Shown in pieces: positions 52,588-60,596 of a stretch of 64,000 nt of DNA (the first letter of the stretch is position 1; each line of letters opens with the position of its first letter). The DNA lies in NCBI GenBank assembly GCA_036520715.1, contig DATDJF010000353.1:1-64000 (forward strand), read 5' to 3'. The notes under the pieces are model-generated. The model did not search any database and was not told the origin of the DNA. It saw only the letters and a program-made list of their open reading frames with translations. Source of the stretch: JAEUPI01 sp036520715 (lineage in GTDB: Bacteria; Pseudomonadota; Gammaproteobacteria; Burkholderiales; Burkholderiaceae_C). The translations under genes were made by a program, and so were the position numbers.

Positions 52588-53939
52588 CGCGGCGCGCCCG
52601 TTGGGTTGGCGTCGTCCTGGCGCTGGCCGCGCTGGGGCCGACGGCGACCGCTTTTGCGCAAGGCGCGCGTTTGCCGCAGACGGCCGACCGCTACGGCGCC
52701 GCGGTGGCCACCGAATGGTTCCGCCTGGTGCTACCAGCACTGCAGCAGACACCAGGCCAGTCGCCGCCGGTGGCGGCGCGAACACTGGCCTATCTGGGCG
52801 TGGGCCTGCACGAATCCCTCGTGCCCGGCATCCCGGGACAGCGCAGCCTGACGGGCCAACTCGCCGAACTGCAGTCGCTGCCGCCGGTGCAACCCGACGA
52901 ACCGCTGCATTGGCCCACGGTCGCCAACGCCACGCTGGCAGCGCTCGTGCGCATGCTGCTGCCCTACGCGCCGGCCGACTGGATGAATCGGATCGATGCG
53001 CTCGAGCGCAACATGCCGCTGGCACAGATCGCCGACTTCGATCCTGCGGAACGCTCGCCCGAGGTCGTCATCCGCTCGGAGACGCACGGCCGGCTGTTGG
53101 CGATGGCGATCATGACCTGGGCGCGCACCGATGGCGGCCACGACGTGCTCGGCACGCGCCGCGTTCGCATCGATGCCACCTACGTGTCGCCCAGCGGCCC
53201 CGGCGCCTGGGTGCCGACACCGCCGAAGTTCCAGCGCCCACTGCTGCCGTACTGGGGCAGCAACCGGCCGTTCATGACCGAGGCGATCGCGCGCTGCACA
53301 CCGCCCGGGCCGCCGCCGTACGACGAGACCCCGGGTTCGGCGTTCCGGCGCGAGGCCGACGAGGTACACAAGGCGGGAACCAGCCCGACGGAAGACCAGC
53401 GCCGCATTGCGCTGTACTGGGCCGACGATCCTGGCAAGACGCCGACGCCAGCAGGTCACTGGGCCTGGATCCTCACCGACCTGCTGCGTGACCGCAAGGC
53501 CAATCTGGCAGCGGCCGCCGAGGTTTATGCGCGGATGGGCATCGCGATGTCCGATGCCTTCGTCGCTACCTGGAAGACCAAGTACGAGGTCAACCTGCTG
53601 CGGCCGGTGACTTACATCCAGATGGTGTCGGACACCAACTGGGTGCCACCACTGATGGAAACGCCACCCTTTCCCGAATACCCTTCGGGCCATTCGGTGC
53701 TGTCGGCCGCGGCGGCGACCGTGCTGGCGTCGCAGTTCGGCGAGCGCACCGCCTTCGACGACCGCACCCACAACGATCGCGGTTGGGGGCCGCGGCGCTT
53801 CGCCAGCTTCGCGTCGGCCGCCGACGAGGCTGCGCTGTCGCGGCTGTACGCCGGCATCCACTTCCGCTCGGCCATCGAGCACGGCGGCCAGCAGGGCCGC
53901 TGCGTGGGTGCGGCCGCGCTGGCGCTGAGCACTCGCTAG
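52584..53939 (+). CDS. Vanadium-dependent haloperoxidase / PAP2-type phosphatase, exported
   Basis: 451 residues with a signal peptide (WVGVVLALAALGPTATAFA). The C-terminal half holds the three phosphate/vanadate-binding motifs of the family: KTKYEVNLLRPVTYIQ (Lys and Arg), PPFPEYPSGHSVLSAAAA (Ser-Gly-His), and YAGIHFRSAIEHG (second Arg and His). Either halide oxidation with peroxide or phosphate-ester hydrolysis is possible, as the two share this site. The ATG overlaps the CRTAC1 gene stop (ATGA). It ends the rightward array that began with the SDR gene. Confidence 0.9.
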   Translation: MTRRARWVGVVLALAALGPTATAFAQGARLPQTADRYGAAVATEWFRLVLPALQQTPGQSPPVAARTLAYLGVGLHESLVPGIPGQRSLTGQLAELQSLPPVQPDEPLHWPTVANATLAALVRMLLPYAPADWMNRIDALERNMPLAQIADFDPAERSPEVVIRSETHGRLLAMAIMTWARTDGGHDVLGTRRVRIDATYVSPSGPGAWVPTPPKFQRPLLPYWGSNRPFMTEAIARCTPPGPPPYDETPGSAFRREADEVHKAGTSPTEDQRRIALYWADDPGKTPTPAGHWAWILTDLLRDRKANLAAAAEVYARMGIAMSDAFVATWKTKYEVNLLRPVTYIQMVSDTNWVPPLMETPPFPEYPSGHSVLSAAAATVLASQFGERTAFDDRTHNDRGWGPRRFASFASAADEAALSRLYAGIHFRSAIEHGGQQGRCVGAAALALSTR

Positions 53940-54195
53940 CCGGGATCTTTCGCGGGCATCGGTCCCGCGTCAGGCCAGAAAGAGGTGCCCCGGGGGAAAG
54001 TGTCCGTGGCGCATAGGGCAAGATCGCGGCTTGGCGTTGGATCGTCGGGTTGCTGGAGTGCAGACGAATGCGCAGGCGCAGCAACCACAACGAGGCAGCG
54101 GCGAAAACAACCATGACGGCACGGCGGCGAGGTGTGCGCCAATTCGGCAGCCTGCATCCACACCGACCGCAGTGGTGCCAACTACGTGAGCGGCC
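53940..54195. other. Spacer with no gene seen
   Basis: 256 bases after the haloperoxidase gene. Readings in all frames are short and lack protein-like composition. Confidence 0.5.
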
Positions 54196-54600
54196 TCACT
54201 GAGGACGACATCGCGGGCATTCTCTGCAGAGCTGCGGCCACTGGGGATCCGGTGCAGAGGCTCCGCCATCCACGACCATCACCTCACCCGTCATGTGGGC
54301 GCTGAGGTCTGCGGACACGAACAACAGCGAACCGGCAATCTCGGCGGGCGTCGCCGGGCGACCAATCGGGATCACCTTGCCGATCGCGCTCCAAGCTTCT
54401 TCGCTGAGTCGCTGGTTTAGACGTGGCGTTCGCACATAGCCGTGAGCTACCGCATTGATGCGGACACCACGACGGGCATATTCGGCTCCGGCACATCGCA
54501 CCACGTGATGCAGCGCCGCCTTCGAGACGGCATACGCGATCTGGTTCGCCAGCACCTGCGATCAACATCAGGCTTGGTGGATTGCCTCCCTCAGCAAGAG
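54196..54600 (-). pseudogene. Short-chain dehydrogenase, C-terminal half only (frameshifted remnant)
   Basis: From 54555 down, the frame reads the second half of an SDR: the Tyr-Lys pair in IAYAVSKAALHHVV, GVRINAVAHGYVRTP and the final TGEVMVVDGGAS. The cofactor loop and the first 140 or so residues are missing. Just upstream, in another frame, PPSLMLIAGAGE may be the preceding bit of the same gene, which suggests a frameshift near 54560. The N-terminal part was probably deleted. Tail after VVDGG may be foreign. Confidence 0.7.
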
Positions 54601-55103
54601 CTAGGACGAGTTCAGTAGGGATGGCGCGCCGCCGTTGGCCATCGTCATCACGGTGTGCGACAGCGCTACCGCGGAGCAGTGTCCCGTGTTCTTCGATGGC
54701 ACGGGAGTGCCAGCCTATCAAGATGCACTGGGACTACCGAACGAGCGGAGCGGGGTGGGATGCCGAGATGACGGCTTTTGACCATCAATCGCCGCGCCGC
54801 GCTGGCCACACTCTGAATGAACTTCTCCTGCCTCTCCGTCTCAGCCAAAGCACCTCCACCGAAAGGTATAGCCATGTCAGCCGCTCAAAAGTCCCGGGTC
54901 ACCGAACCTCTCAAGAGCATCGAAACCGGTGACTCAGGTCCGGTAGCGCACCTTCTCAACTTCTCACGCAACTCGAGACGCCTGAATGCAGGCCTCAGCA
55001 GTTGTTCGCGGACGCATGGATGCGACGATTGGCTCGGGTGTCCGATTTGCGCTCTGCGGGCCGTGCTCGCGGCTCGCGGCACGGCCTGGAAAAATGCGCA
55101 GAT
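54601..55103. other. Gene-poor stretch before the DUF1097 gene
   Basis: About 500 bases with only short overlapping frames on both strands (for example a plus-strand frame around 54582-54932). None shows a recognised domain. Probably decayed DNA, possibly a mobile-element remnant, which cannot be shown from sequence alone. Confidence 0.5.
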
Positions 55104-55586
55104 CTACTTCTTGACGAGTTTGCCGGCGAGCATCTCGGACAACCAACCGAATGCCGCTCCGAGCACGATCGACCCGACCGTTGGCACGAGCGCGTCCATC
55201 GGCGCGATCCCCTTGAGCAGAATCAGGCCAGCGGCGGACGCGAAACCATAGACAGCAGCCGGAATCGTCGAGAGCTGGGGAATGTGAGCTGCCAGCACCA
55301 TGACGGCGACACCGATCCCGACTGCAACGGGTGCGGCCAAGGCACCCAGAGCGCCGAGCATGCCGGCCAGCATGACTGACAGGATCCCAACCACTGCGCC
55401 GAACACCATGCAGACAATCGTCTTGACCAGACCATCGGTCTTGCCGCCGCAGTGGAAGAAGCTCCCCCACGCGACGAACGCCTGCCAGATCTGAAAGTTG
55501 AATGCCGCAAGGGGCCCTAGGAAAACCCAGGTTGCCACGACGGCCAGCAGGCCGATCGAAATCGTCAATGCCAACAACATCGTCAT
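55104..55586 (-). CDS. DUF1097 inner-membrane protein
   Basis: 160 residues with about five hydrophobic spans: LLALTISIGLLAVVATWVFL, FNFQIWQAFVAWGSFFHCGG (family core), VCMVFGAVVGILSVMLAGML, VAVGIGVAVMVLAAHIP and MDALVPTVGSIVLGAAFGWL. This matches the DUF1097 family (E. coli YcdZ). Function is not established. A GGAGAC ribosome-binding site precedes the ATG at 55586. It stands alone, with two palindromes about 75-115 bases upstream. Confidence 0.85.
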   Translation of the reverse strand: MTMLLALTISIGLLAVVATWVFLGPLAAFNFQIWQAFVAWGSFFHCGGKTDGLVKTIVCMVFGAVVGILSVMLAGMLGALGALAAPVAVGIGVAVMVLAAHIPQLSTIPAAVYGFASAAGLILLKGIAPMDALVPTVGSIVLGAAFGWLSEMLAGKLVKK

Positions 55587-56088
55587 TTCTTGTCTCCTCG
55601 GTCCGTGTTGTGGGAACGGCTCGGCACCGCCCGACGGGGTTGGCGCCGTGCCGCTCTCAAGCGTCGGCGATCAGCCGACGTGCCATTGCGCAGCGCAATG
55701 CTTGATCAGGCCGACAACAAGATCAGCGACCTACCCCTCATCAAACTTCACTGAGCTGCGCGAGCATCGAGCGCAAGAAGCATTCCACGCGTGGCGGATC
55801 GACCACCGTGCGCAACTCGCCTTCGTCTTCGAGGGGTGGATTCGAAATTCGCGGGTAATCCCGCTTCGGGTTGCTACGCGTCGGTCACCCGTGCCCGTCG
55901 AAATGGCAGTCGAGCCATACCCTTTCTTGCTCAGACTGTCCCTGGGACAAGATGACAACTTGAGTCACATCTGCTGACACGCCCGCGTCACCCGCGTTCC
56001 GCGCCGTGCGCCCCATGTCGCACAAAGGGCAGAACCCCCAGCGCTTGCAGCCGCCTATGGCAGGAGATGGCCGACAGCGGACGCCCGA
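55587..56088. other. Intergenic stretch with two adjacent palindromes
   Basis: 502 bases between the DUF1097 and tetR genes with no convincing gene. It contains CGTCGGC-GATCA-GCCGACG (55662-55680) and CATTGCGC-A-GCGCAATG (55684-55700). A short plus-strand reading around 55740-55850 (LREHRAQEAFHAWRIDH) could be a fragment but is not recognised. Confidence 0.5.
55662..55700. repeat. Two adjacent inverted repeats upstream of the DUF1097 gene
   Basis: The first has 7-bp arms around GATCA, the second 8-bp arms around a single A. They lie 76-114 bases before the DUF1097 start and could be operator and leader elements, or the debris of an inserted element. Confidence 0.5.
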
Positions 56089-56691
56089 TCAGACCTTCGC
56101 CTGACACTCGATCGCATCCACGATCACCCGCCGTCGCCGCGCCGTCACCGCCTCCTGCTCCACCCCCTGCTCGAACAGCGCGCTGAAGGTGGGGCGGTTC
56201 GAGACGAAGTGGAAGCACATGCCGACCACGTTCGCGTACACATCCAAGGGCTGCAGTTCTTCGCGCATCAGGCCGTTCGCCTGACCGCGCCGCAGGATCG
56301 CGGCCAGCGCGTCGAGGCTGCGCCCGCTCGCCTCCCGCACCGACTCCGCCTGCGCGATGAAACGCCCGCGCAGCAGGTTTTCGCCCATCACCATGCGCAC
56401 GAACTGCGGTGACTTCACGTGCAGGTCGAACAGGTGGCCGACGTAGGCGCGCAGCGCGTCCATCGGGGCCATCGCGTCGTAGTCGGGAGCCACGAGCGAC
56501 GCGCGCGCCCTGGCGTACGACTCGGCCAGCGCGGCGGTGTACAGCCCTTCCTTGCTGCCGAAGTGGTAGTACAGCATGCCCTTGCTGGTGCCGGTGCGTG
56601 CTGCAATCGCCTCGACGCGCGCGCCGGCCAGGCCGAGCTCCGAAAACTCGGCGATGGCGGCGTCGAGGATGTTGCGCGCGACCGGGTCCAT
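56089..56691 (-). CDS. TetR-family transcription regulator
   Basis: 200 residues from the ATG at 56691. The N-terminal HTH is standard: ILDAAIAEFSELGLAGARVE followed by AIAARTGTSKGMLYYHFGSK and EGLYTAAL. The C-terminal all-helical domain should bind the effector and contains MDALRAYVGHLFDLH. It is the last gene of a leftward operon (esterase, dctQ, dctM, dctP, tetR), 20 bp after dctP, so it probably controls the same operon from the repeats near 60519-60549; the effector is likely the imported compound. Confidence 0.9.
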   Translation of the reverse strand: MDPVARNILDAAIAEFSELGLAGARVEAIAARTGTSKGMLYYHFGSKEGLYTAALAESYARARASLVAPDYDAMAPMDALRAYVGHLFDLHVKSPQFVRMVMGENLLRGRFIAQAESVREASGRSLDALAAILRRGQANGLMREELQPLDVYANVVGMCFHFVSNRPTFSALFEQGVEQEAVTARRRRVIVDAIECQAKV

Positions 56692-56711
56692 CGGCAGCCG
56701 ACGATGGGCCT

Positions 56712-57749
56712 TCAGCGCTGGGCGCGCAGCCGCTCCGATTCGCTCAGCAGCAGCTTGAGCACGTCGGGGTTGGCGCTCGCGCTGTGCTTGTCGACCACCG
56801 GGCGTGCCGCCGCGCGGATGCGCGCGATCTCTGCCGGCGCGATGTCGTTCACGCTCATCAGCGTGCGCAGCTTGGTGAGCGCCGCGTCCTCGTCGGCGCG
56901 CGCGCCGTCGCGCCATGTCTTGGTGGCTTCGGTCCACGCCTGGCGCAGGATCGTGCGCTCCTCGTTGTTGAGCTGGTCCCACACCGGCTTGCTGAAGATG
57001 CCCATCGCCGCGAGCAGCACGTGGCGCGTCATCGACAGGTATTTCTGCACCTCGTAGAACTTGGTGGCCAGGATCAGCGCCACCGGGTTCTCCTGGCCAT
57101 CGACGGCCTTCTGCTCGAGCGCGGTGTACAGCTCGGGGAACGGCATCGGCACCGCGTTCGTGCCGAGCGCCTTCCACAGGTCGAGCGCCAGCGGCGACTG
57201 CAGCACCCGGATCTTCAGGCCCTGCAGATCCTCCAGCCTGGTCACGGCACGCCGGCTGTTGGTGAGGTTGCGAAAGTTGCAGGCCGCGAAGCCGAGCGGC
57301 ACCACGCCCTTGCCGTCGAGGCTGTCGAGCAGCTTCTTGCCGAACGGGCCGTCGACAACCGCCTCGGCATGCTCCATCGAGTCGAACAGGTACGGCAGGT
57401 CGAGCAGCTCGAACTCCTTGATCAGGCCGACCAGCAGGCCGGCCGACAGCGTGCCCATGTCGATGGTGCCGGAGCGGATGCCCGAGATCATCTGCAGGTC
57501 GCCACCGAGTGCGCCGCCGGGAAACACGTTGACCTTGAGCTTGCTGCCCGACAGGCGCGCCACACTCTCGGCGAACTTGTCGGCGCCGTCGGCCACCGAG
57601 TTGCCGCGCGGCGACTGGAATGCGAGCTTGAATTCGCGCGCACGGATCTGGCCGAGCGCCGGCAGCGGCAACCATGCTGCCACCGCGCCGGCCGCGACGA
57701 GGCGGCGACGGGTGGGTGACAGCAGCGGGAGTTGGCAAGGCTTGTTCAT
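56712..57749 (-). CDS. dctP: TRAP transporter solute-binding protein
   Basis: 345 residues with a twin-arginine-like signal (SPTRRRLVAAGAVAAWLPLP). DctP family: AFQSPRGNSVADGADKFAES, GGALGGDLQMISGIRSGTID, LDLPYLFDSMEHAEAV and LKIRVLQSPLALDLWKALGT followed by AVDGQENPVALI, the region that holds the ligand carboxylate (Arg in KIRV). The substrate is probably an organic acid, not identifiable from sequence. Its gene follows dctM by 37 bp. Confidence 0.93.
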   Translation of the reverse strand: MNKPCQLPLLSPTRRRLVAAGAVAAWLPLPALGQIRAREFKLAFQSPRGNSVADGADKFAESVARLSGSKLKVNVFPGGALGGDLQMISGIRSGTIDMGTLSAGLLVGLIKEFELLDLPYLFDSMEHAEAVVDGPFGKKLLDSLDGKGVVPLGFAACNFRNLTNSRRAVTRLEDLQGLKIRVLQSPLALDLWKALGTNAVPMPFPELYTALEQKAVDGQENPVALILATKFYEVQKYLSMTRHVLLAAMGIFSKPVWDQLNNEERTILRQAWTEATKTWRDGARADEDAALTKLRTLMSVNDIAPAEIARIRAAARPVVDKHSASANPDVLKLLLSESERLRAQR

Positions 57750-57786
57750 CGGTGGTCTCCTTTGCGTTGCAAGCGCGGCCCGGCTT

Positions 57787-59067
57787 TCAGCGCGCGAGCC
57801 ATGCGGCCGGCGCGGTGACCAGCCACGGGAACAGCGTCATCGCGCCCAGCATCGCGAGCTGGGCGAACATGAACGGCCAGACGCCGCTGATGACCTGGGT
57901 CATGCCGACGCGCGAGACGCCGGCCACGACGTTGAGCACGGTGCCCACCGGCGGCGAGATCAGGCCGATCGCGTTGTTGACGACGAACAGCACGCCGAAG
58001 TACACCGGGTCGATGCCGGCCGCCTTGACGATCGGCATCAGGATCGGCGTGAGGATCAGCACCGTCGGCCCGAAGTCGAGCGCGGTGCCGATGATCACCA
58101 CCAGCACCATGATCACCAGCATCAGCAGGATCGGGCTCGTGATCAGCGGGCCGAACAGCTCGACCAGCGTCTGCGCGATGCCCGACACGGTGACGAGCCA
58201 GCTCGACAGCATCGCCGATGCGACCAGCAGCATCACCACGCTGGTGGTCATCGCCACGCGCACGAAGATGGCGTACAGGTCGCGGTGCCTGAGCTCGCGA
58301 TACACGAACGTGGCTACCAGGTAGGCGTACACGGCGCAGGCCACCGCGGCCTCGGTGGGCGTGACGACGCCGAACTTGAGGCCGAAGATGATGATGAGCG
58401 GCATGCCCAGCGCCCAGCTGCCCTGCCGCGCGGCGCGGCCGATCTGCGCCAGGCTGGCGCGCGGCAGGCGCGGCGGCGCCTCGGTGCGCATGATCCACCA
58501 CCAGGTGATCCACAGCGACAACGCGAGCAGCAGGCCCGGCACGATGCCGGCCAGGAACAGCTTGGTGATCGACACGCCGGCCAGCACGCCGAAGAAGACG
58601 AACGGGATGCTCGGCGGAATGATCGGCGCGATGATCGCGCCCGCGGCGATCAGCCCGACCGTGCGCCCCGGGTTGTAGCCGGCCTTGATCATGGTCGGCA
58701 CCAGGAACGCGGACAGCGCCGCGGCATCGGCCACCGCCGAGCCCGACAGCGACGCCAGCATCACCGTGGTCAGGATGACCACGTAGCCCAGGCCGCCGCG
58801 CAGGTGGCCGAGCAGCGTCATCGCGATGTCGACGATGCGGCGCGAGATGCCGCCGGCGTTCATGATCTCGCCGGCGAGGATGAAGAACGGCAGCGCCAGC
58901 AGCGGAAAGCTGTCGGCGCCGTTGACCACCGTCTGCGCCATCAGCGTGGGGTCGAACTGGCCCATCGCGAGCATCAGCGCCACGCCCGACACCAGCATCG
59001 CGAAGGCGACCGGCATGCCGAGCAGCATCGGCACCAGCAGGCCGAGCAGGAACACGGTGAGGATCAC
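57787..59067 (-). CDS. dctM: TRAP transporter large membrane subunit
   Basis: 426 residues, about twelve spans, starting from a GTG at 59067 that overlaps the dctQ stop (GTGA). DctM segments: PLLALPFFILAGEIMNAGGI, SGSAVADAAALSAFLVP, MIKAGYNPGRTVGLIAAGA and PPSIPFVFFGVLAGVSI, and a late DFGPTVLILTPILMPI. It moves the substrate with sodium across the inner membrane together with DctQ and DctP. Confidence 0.94.
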   Translation of the reverse strand: MILTVFLLGLLVPMLLGMPVAFAMLVSGVALMLAMGQFDPTLMAQTVVNGADSFPLLALPFFILAGEIMNAGGISRRIVDIAMTLLGHLRGGLGYVVILTTVMLASLSGSAVADAAALSAFLVPTMIKAGYNPGRTVGLIAAGAIIAPIIPPSIPFVFFGVLAGVSITKLFLAGIVPGLLLALSLWITWWWIMRTEAPPRLPRASLAQIGRAARQGSWALGMPLIIIFGLKFGVVTPTEAAVACAVYAYLVATFVYRELRHRDLYAIFVRVAMTTSVVMLLVASAMLSSWLVTVSGIAQTLVELFGPLITSPILLMLVIMVLVVIIGTALDFGPTVLILTPILMPIVKAAGIDPVYFGVLFVVNNAIGLISPPVGTVLNVVAGVSRVGMTQVISGVWPFMFAQLAMLGAMTLFPWLVTAPAAWLAR

Positions 59068-59573
59068 GCGATGTCCTCGCTCTCGACGGTGCCGATCAGC
59101 TCGCCATCGGTGAGCTGGCCGCGCAGCGCGCGCCAGATGTCCCAGGCCAGGATCAGCGTCGCAGCGGCGCCGAACAGCACGGCCACGCCGTAGAACAGGC
59201 CGTGCGACAGCCCGGTGACCGGTGCGCCGATGTCCCAGTCGATGCGCGTCTGGCGCAGGCTGCCGAGGAAGAACAGCACCGCCACCGCCAGCATGGCGGT
59301 ACGCGTCAGCAGGAAGCACACGCTGCGGCCGCGGCGCGACAGGCGCACGACGAAGGCATCGACGCCGAGGTGGCGCCCTTCCTTCAGCGCCAGCGCGGCG
59401 CCGATGAAGGTGAGCCACACCAGGCACCAGCGCGACAGCTCCTCGGAAACGTCGATGCCGGAGTTGAAGCCGTAGCGCAGCACGACGTTGCCGAACACCA
59501 TCACCACGATGGCCAACAGCAGAAAGGCCAGGAAGCCCTTGAGGACCGCGATGCCCAGCCGCACCGCCTTCAT
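59064..59573 (-). CDS. dctQ: TRAP transporter small membrane subunit
   Basis: 169 residues, four spans: AVLKGFLAFLLLAIVVMVFG, VLRYGFNSGIDVSEELSRW (the conserved segment), FIGAALALKEGRHLGVDAF and LFYGVAVLFGAAATLILAW. Typical DctQ length. The ATG at 59573 overlaps the esterase stop as ATGA, and the stop overlaps the dctM start as GTGA. Confidence 0.92.
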   Translation of the reverse strand: MKAVRLGIAVLKGFLAFLLLAIVVMVFGNVVLRYGFNSGIDVSEELSRWCLVWLTFIGAALALKEGRHLGVDAFVVRLSRRGRSVCFLLTRTAMLAVAVLFFLGSLRQTRIDWDIGAPVTGLSHGLFYGVAVLFGAAATLILAWDIWRALRGQLTDGELIGTVESEDIA

Positions 59574-60490
59574 CGTGCGACACCCGGCTCGAGCAGCCCG
59601 CGCAGATCGGCGCACAGCTGCTGCGCCGCCTGCAGCGAACCCGGCGACACACGCGTGAAGCTGAAGAAGCCGTGGTTCAGCGCCGGGTACTGGCGCAGCA
59701 GCACCGGCACGCCGGCGGCCTGCAGCCGCGCCGCGTAGGCGAGGTTGTCCTCGTAGAGAAAGTCGTGCGCACCGACGCCGATGATCGCCGGCGCCAGCCC
59801 GGCATGCCGCTCGGCCAACGCCGGCGATGCGCGCCAGTCGCTCGCCTGCTGCTGAACGCGCTCGCCGAAGTAGGCGCGCGCGATGTCGGCGTCGAGCCGC
59901 CGCGACATGTCGGTGGCCGGGTAGATCAGCAGTTGCGCCGCCAGCGGCAGCCCGCGGGCGCGCGCGTGCAGCGCCGCCACCGCAGCCAGGTTGCCGCCGG
60001 CGCTGTCGCCCGCCACCGCCACCGGCAAGGCAGCGCCGCCGAGCCGGCCGACATGCTCGAACGCCCAATCGAGTGCAGCCATGGCATCCATCGCGGCGGC
60101 GGGAAAACGATGCTCCGGGGCCAGCCGGTAGCCGACGTTGAGCACCACCACGCCGCACTCGGCTGCGATGCGCCGGCAATGCGCCTCGTGCGATTGCAGG
60201 TCGCCCAACACCCAGCCGCCACCGTGAAAGAAGACGACCGTGCCGCGCACGGCGCCATGCGGCCGCACGATGCGCGCGGGCAGCGGGCCGTCGGCGCCTG
60301 GAATCTCCAACGCATCAATGGATGCGACCTCGATCGTCGGGCTCGGATAGAGAAAAGCGCGAATGCAACGGCCGCGCTCGCGGCTGGCACTCGGATCGCC
60401 GCCTTCGTACAGCCCCGGGATGCCGCTGTCTTTCCAGCGGCGCGCCATCTCGGCGAGTTGCGGCTCGAGCGGCACGGCAGCGTCGGGCAT
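59570..60490 (-). CDS. Alpha/beta hydrolase, hormone-sensitive lipase family
   Basis: 306 residues from the ATG at 60490 with GGGAG upstream. The family's oxyanion motif VVFFHGGGWVLGD, nucleophile elbow VAGDSAGGNLAAV, Asp in VGAHDFLYEDN and His in LNHGFFSFTRV are all present. It cleaves short-chain carboxylic esters or lactones. First gene of the TRAP operon and coupled by ATGA to dctQ, so it may free an acid for the transporter or process the imported acid; no signal peptide, hence cytoplasmic. Confidence 0.92.
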   Translation of the reverse strand: MPDAAVPLEPQLAEMARRWKDSGIPGLYEGGDPSASRERGRCIRAFLYPSPTIEVASIDALEIPGADGPLPARIVRPHGAVRGTVVFFHGGGWVLGDLQSHEAHCRRIAAECGVVVLNVGYRLAPEHRFPAAAMDAMAALDWAFEHVGRLGGAALPVAVAGDSAGGNLAAVAALHARARGLPLAAQLLIYPATDMSRRLDADIARAYFGERVQQQASDWRASPALAERHAGLAPAIIGVGAHDFLYEDNLAYAARLQAAGVPVLLRQYPALNHGFFSFTRVSPGSLQAAQQLCADLRGLLEPGVAR

Positions 60491-60518
60491 GCGTCGCTCC
60501 CTGAGGGTGATCGGTGGG

Positions 60519-60549
60519 CTGGCCAGTGTATTGACTGGCCGGTTAGTTA
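60519..60549. promoter_or_regulatory. Candidate TetR-type operator upstream of the esterase-TRAP operon
   Basis: CTGGCCAGT (60519-60527) and CTGGCCGGT (60535-60543) repeat 16 bases apart, the second being part of an imperfect palindrome around TGACTGGCCGGTTA. They lie 29-60 bases before the esterase start, where a repressor would block the promoter. Confidence 0.5.
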
Positions 60550-60596
60550 ATATCCGTGCGACCCCGCATGGCGTGCCGCGGGCCGCATCGCCCTGC

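Noticed and set aside
54582..54932. 116-codon plus-strand frame in the second sparse region
   Set aside because: Starts Ser/Arg-rich and shows no domain; it might be a mobile-element relic, but there is not enough evidence to list it as a gene.
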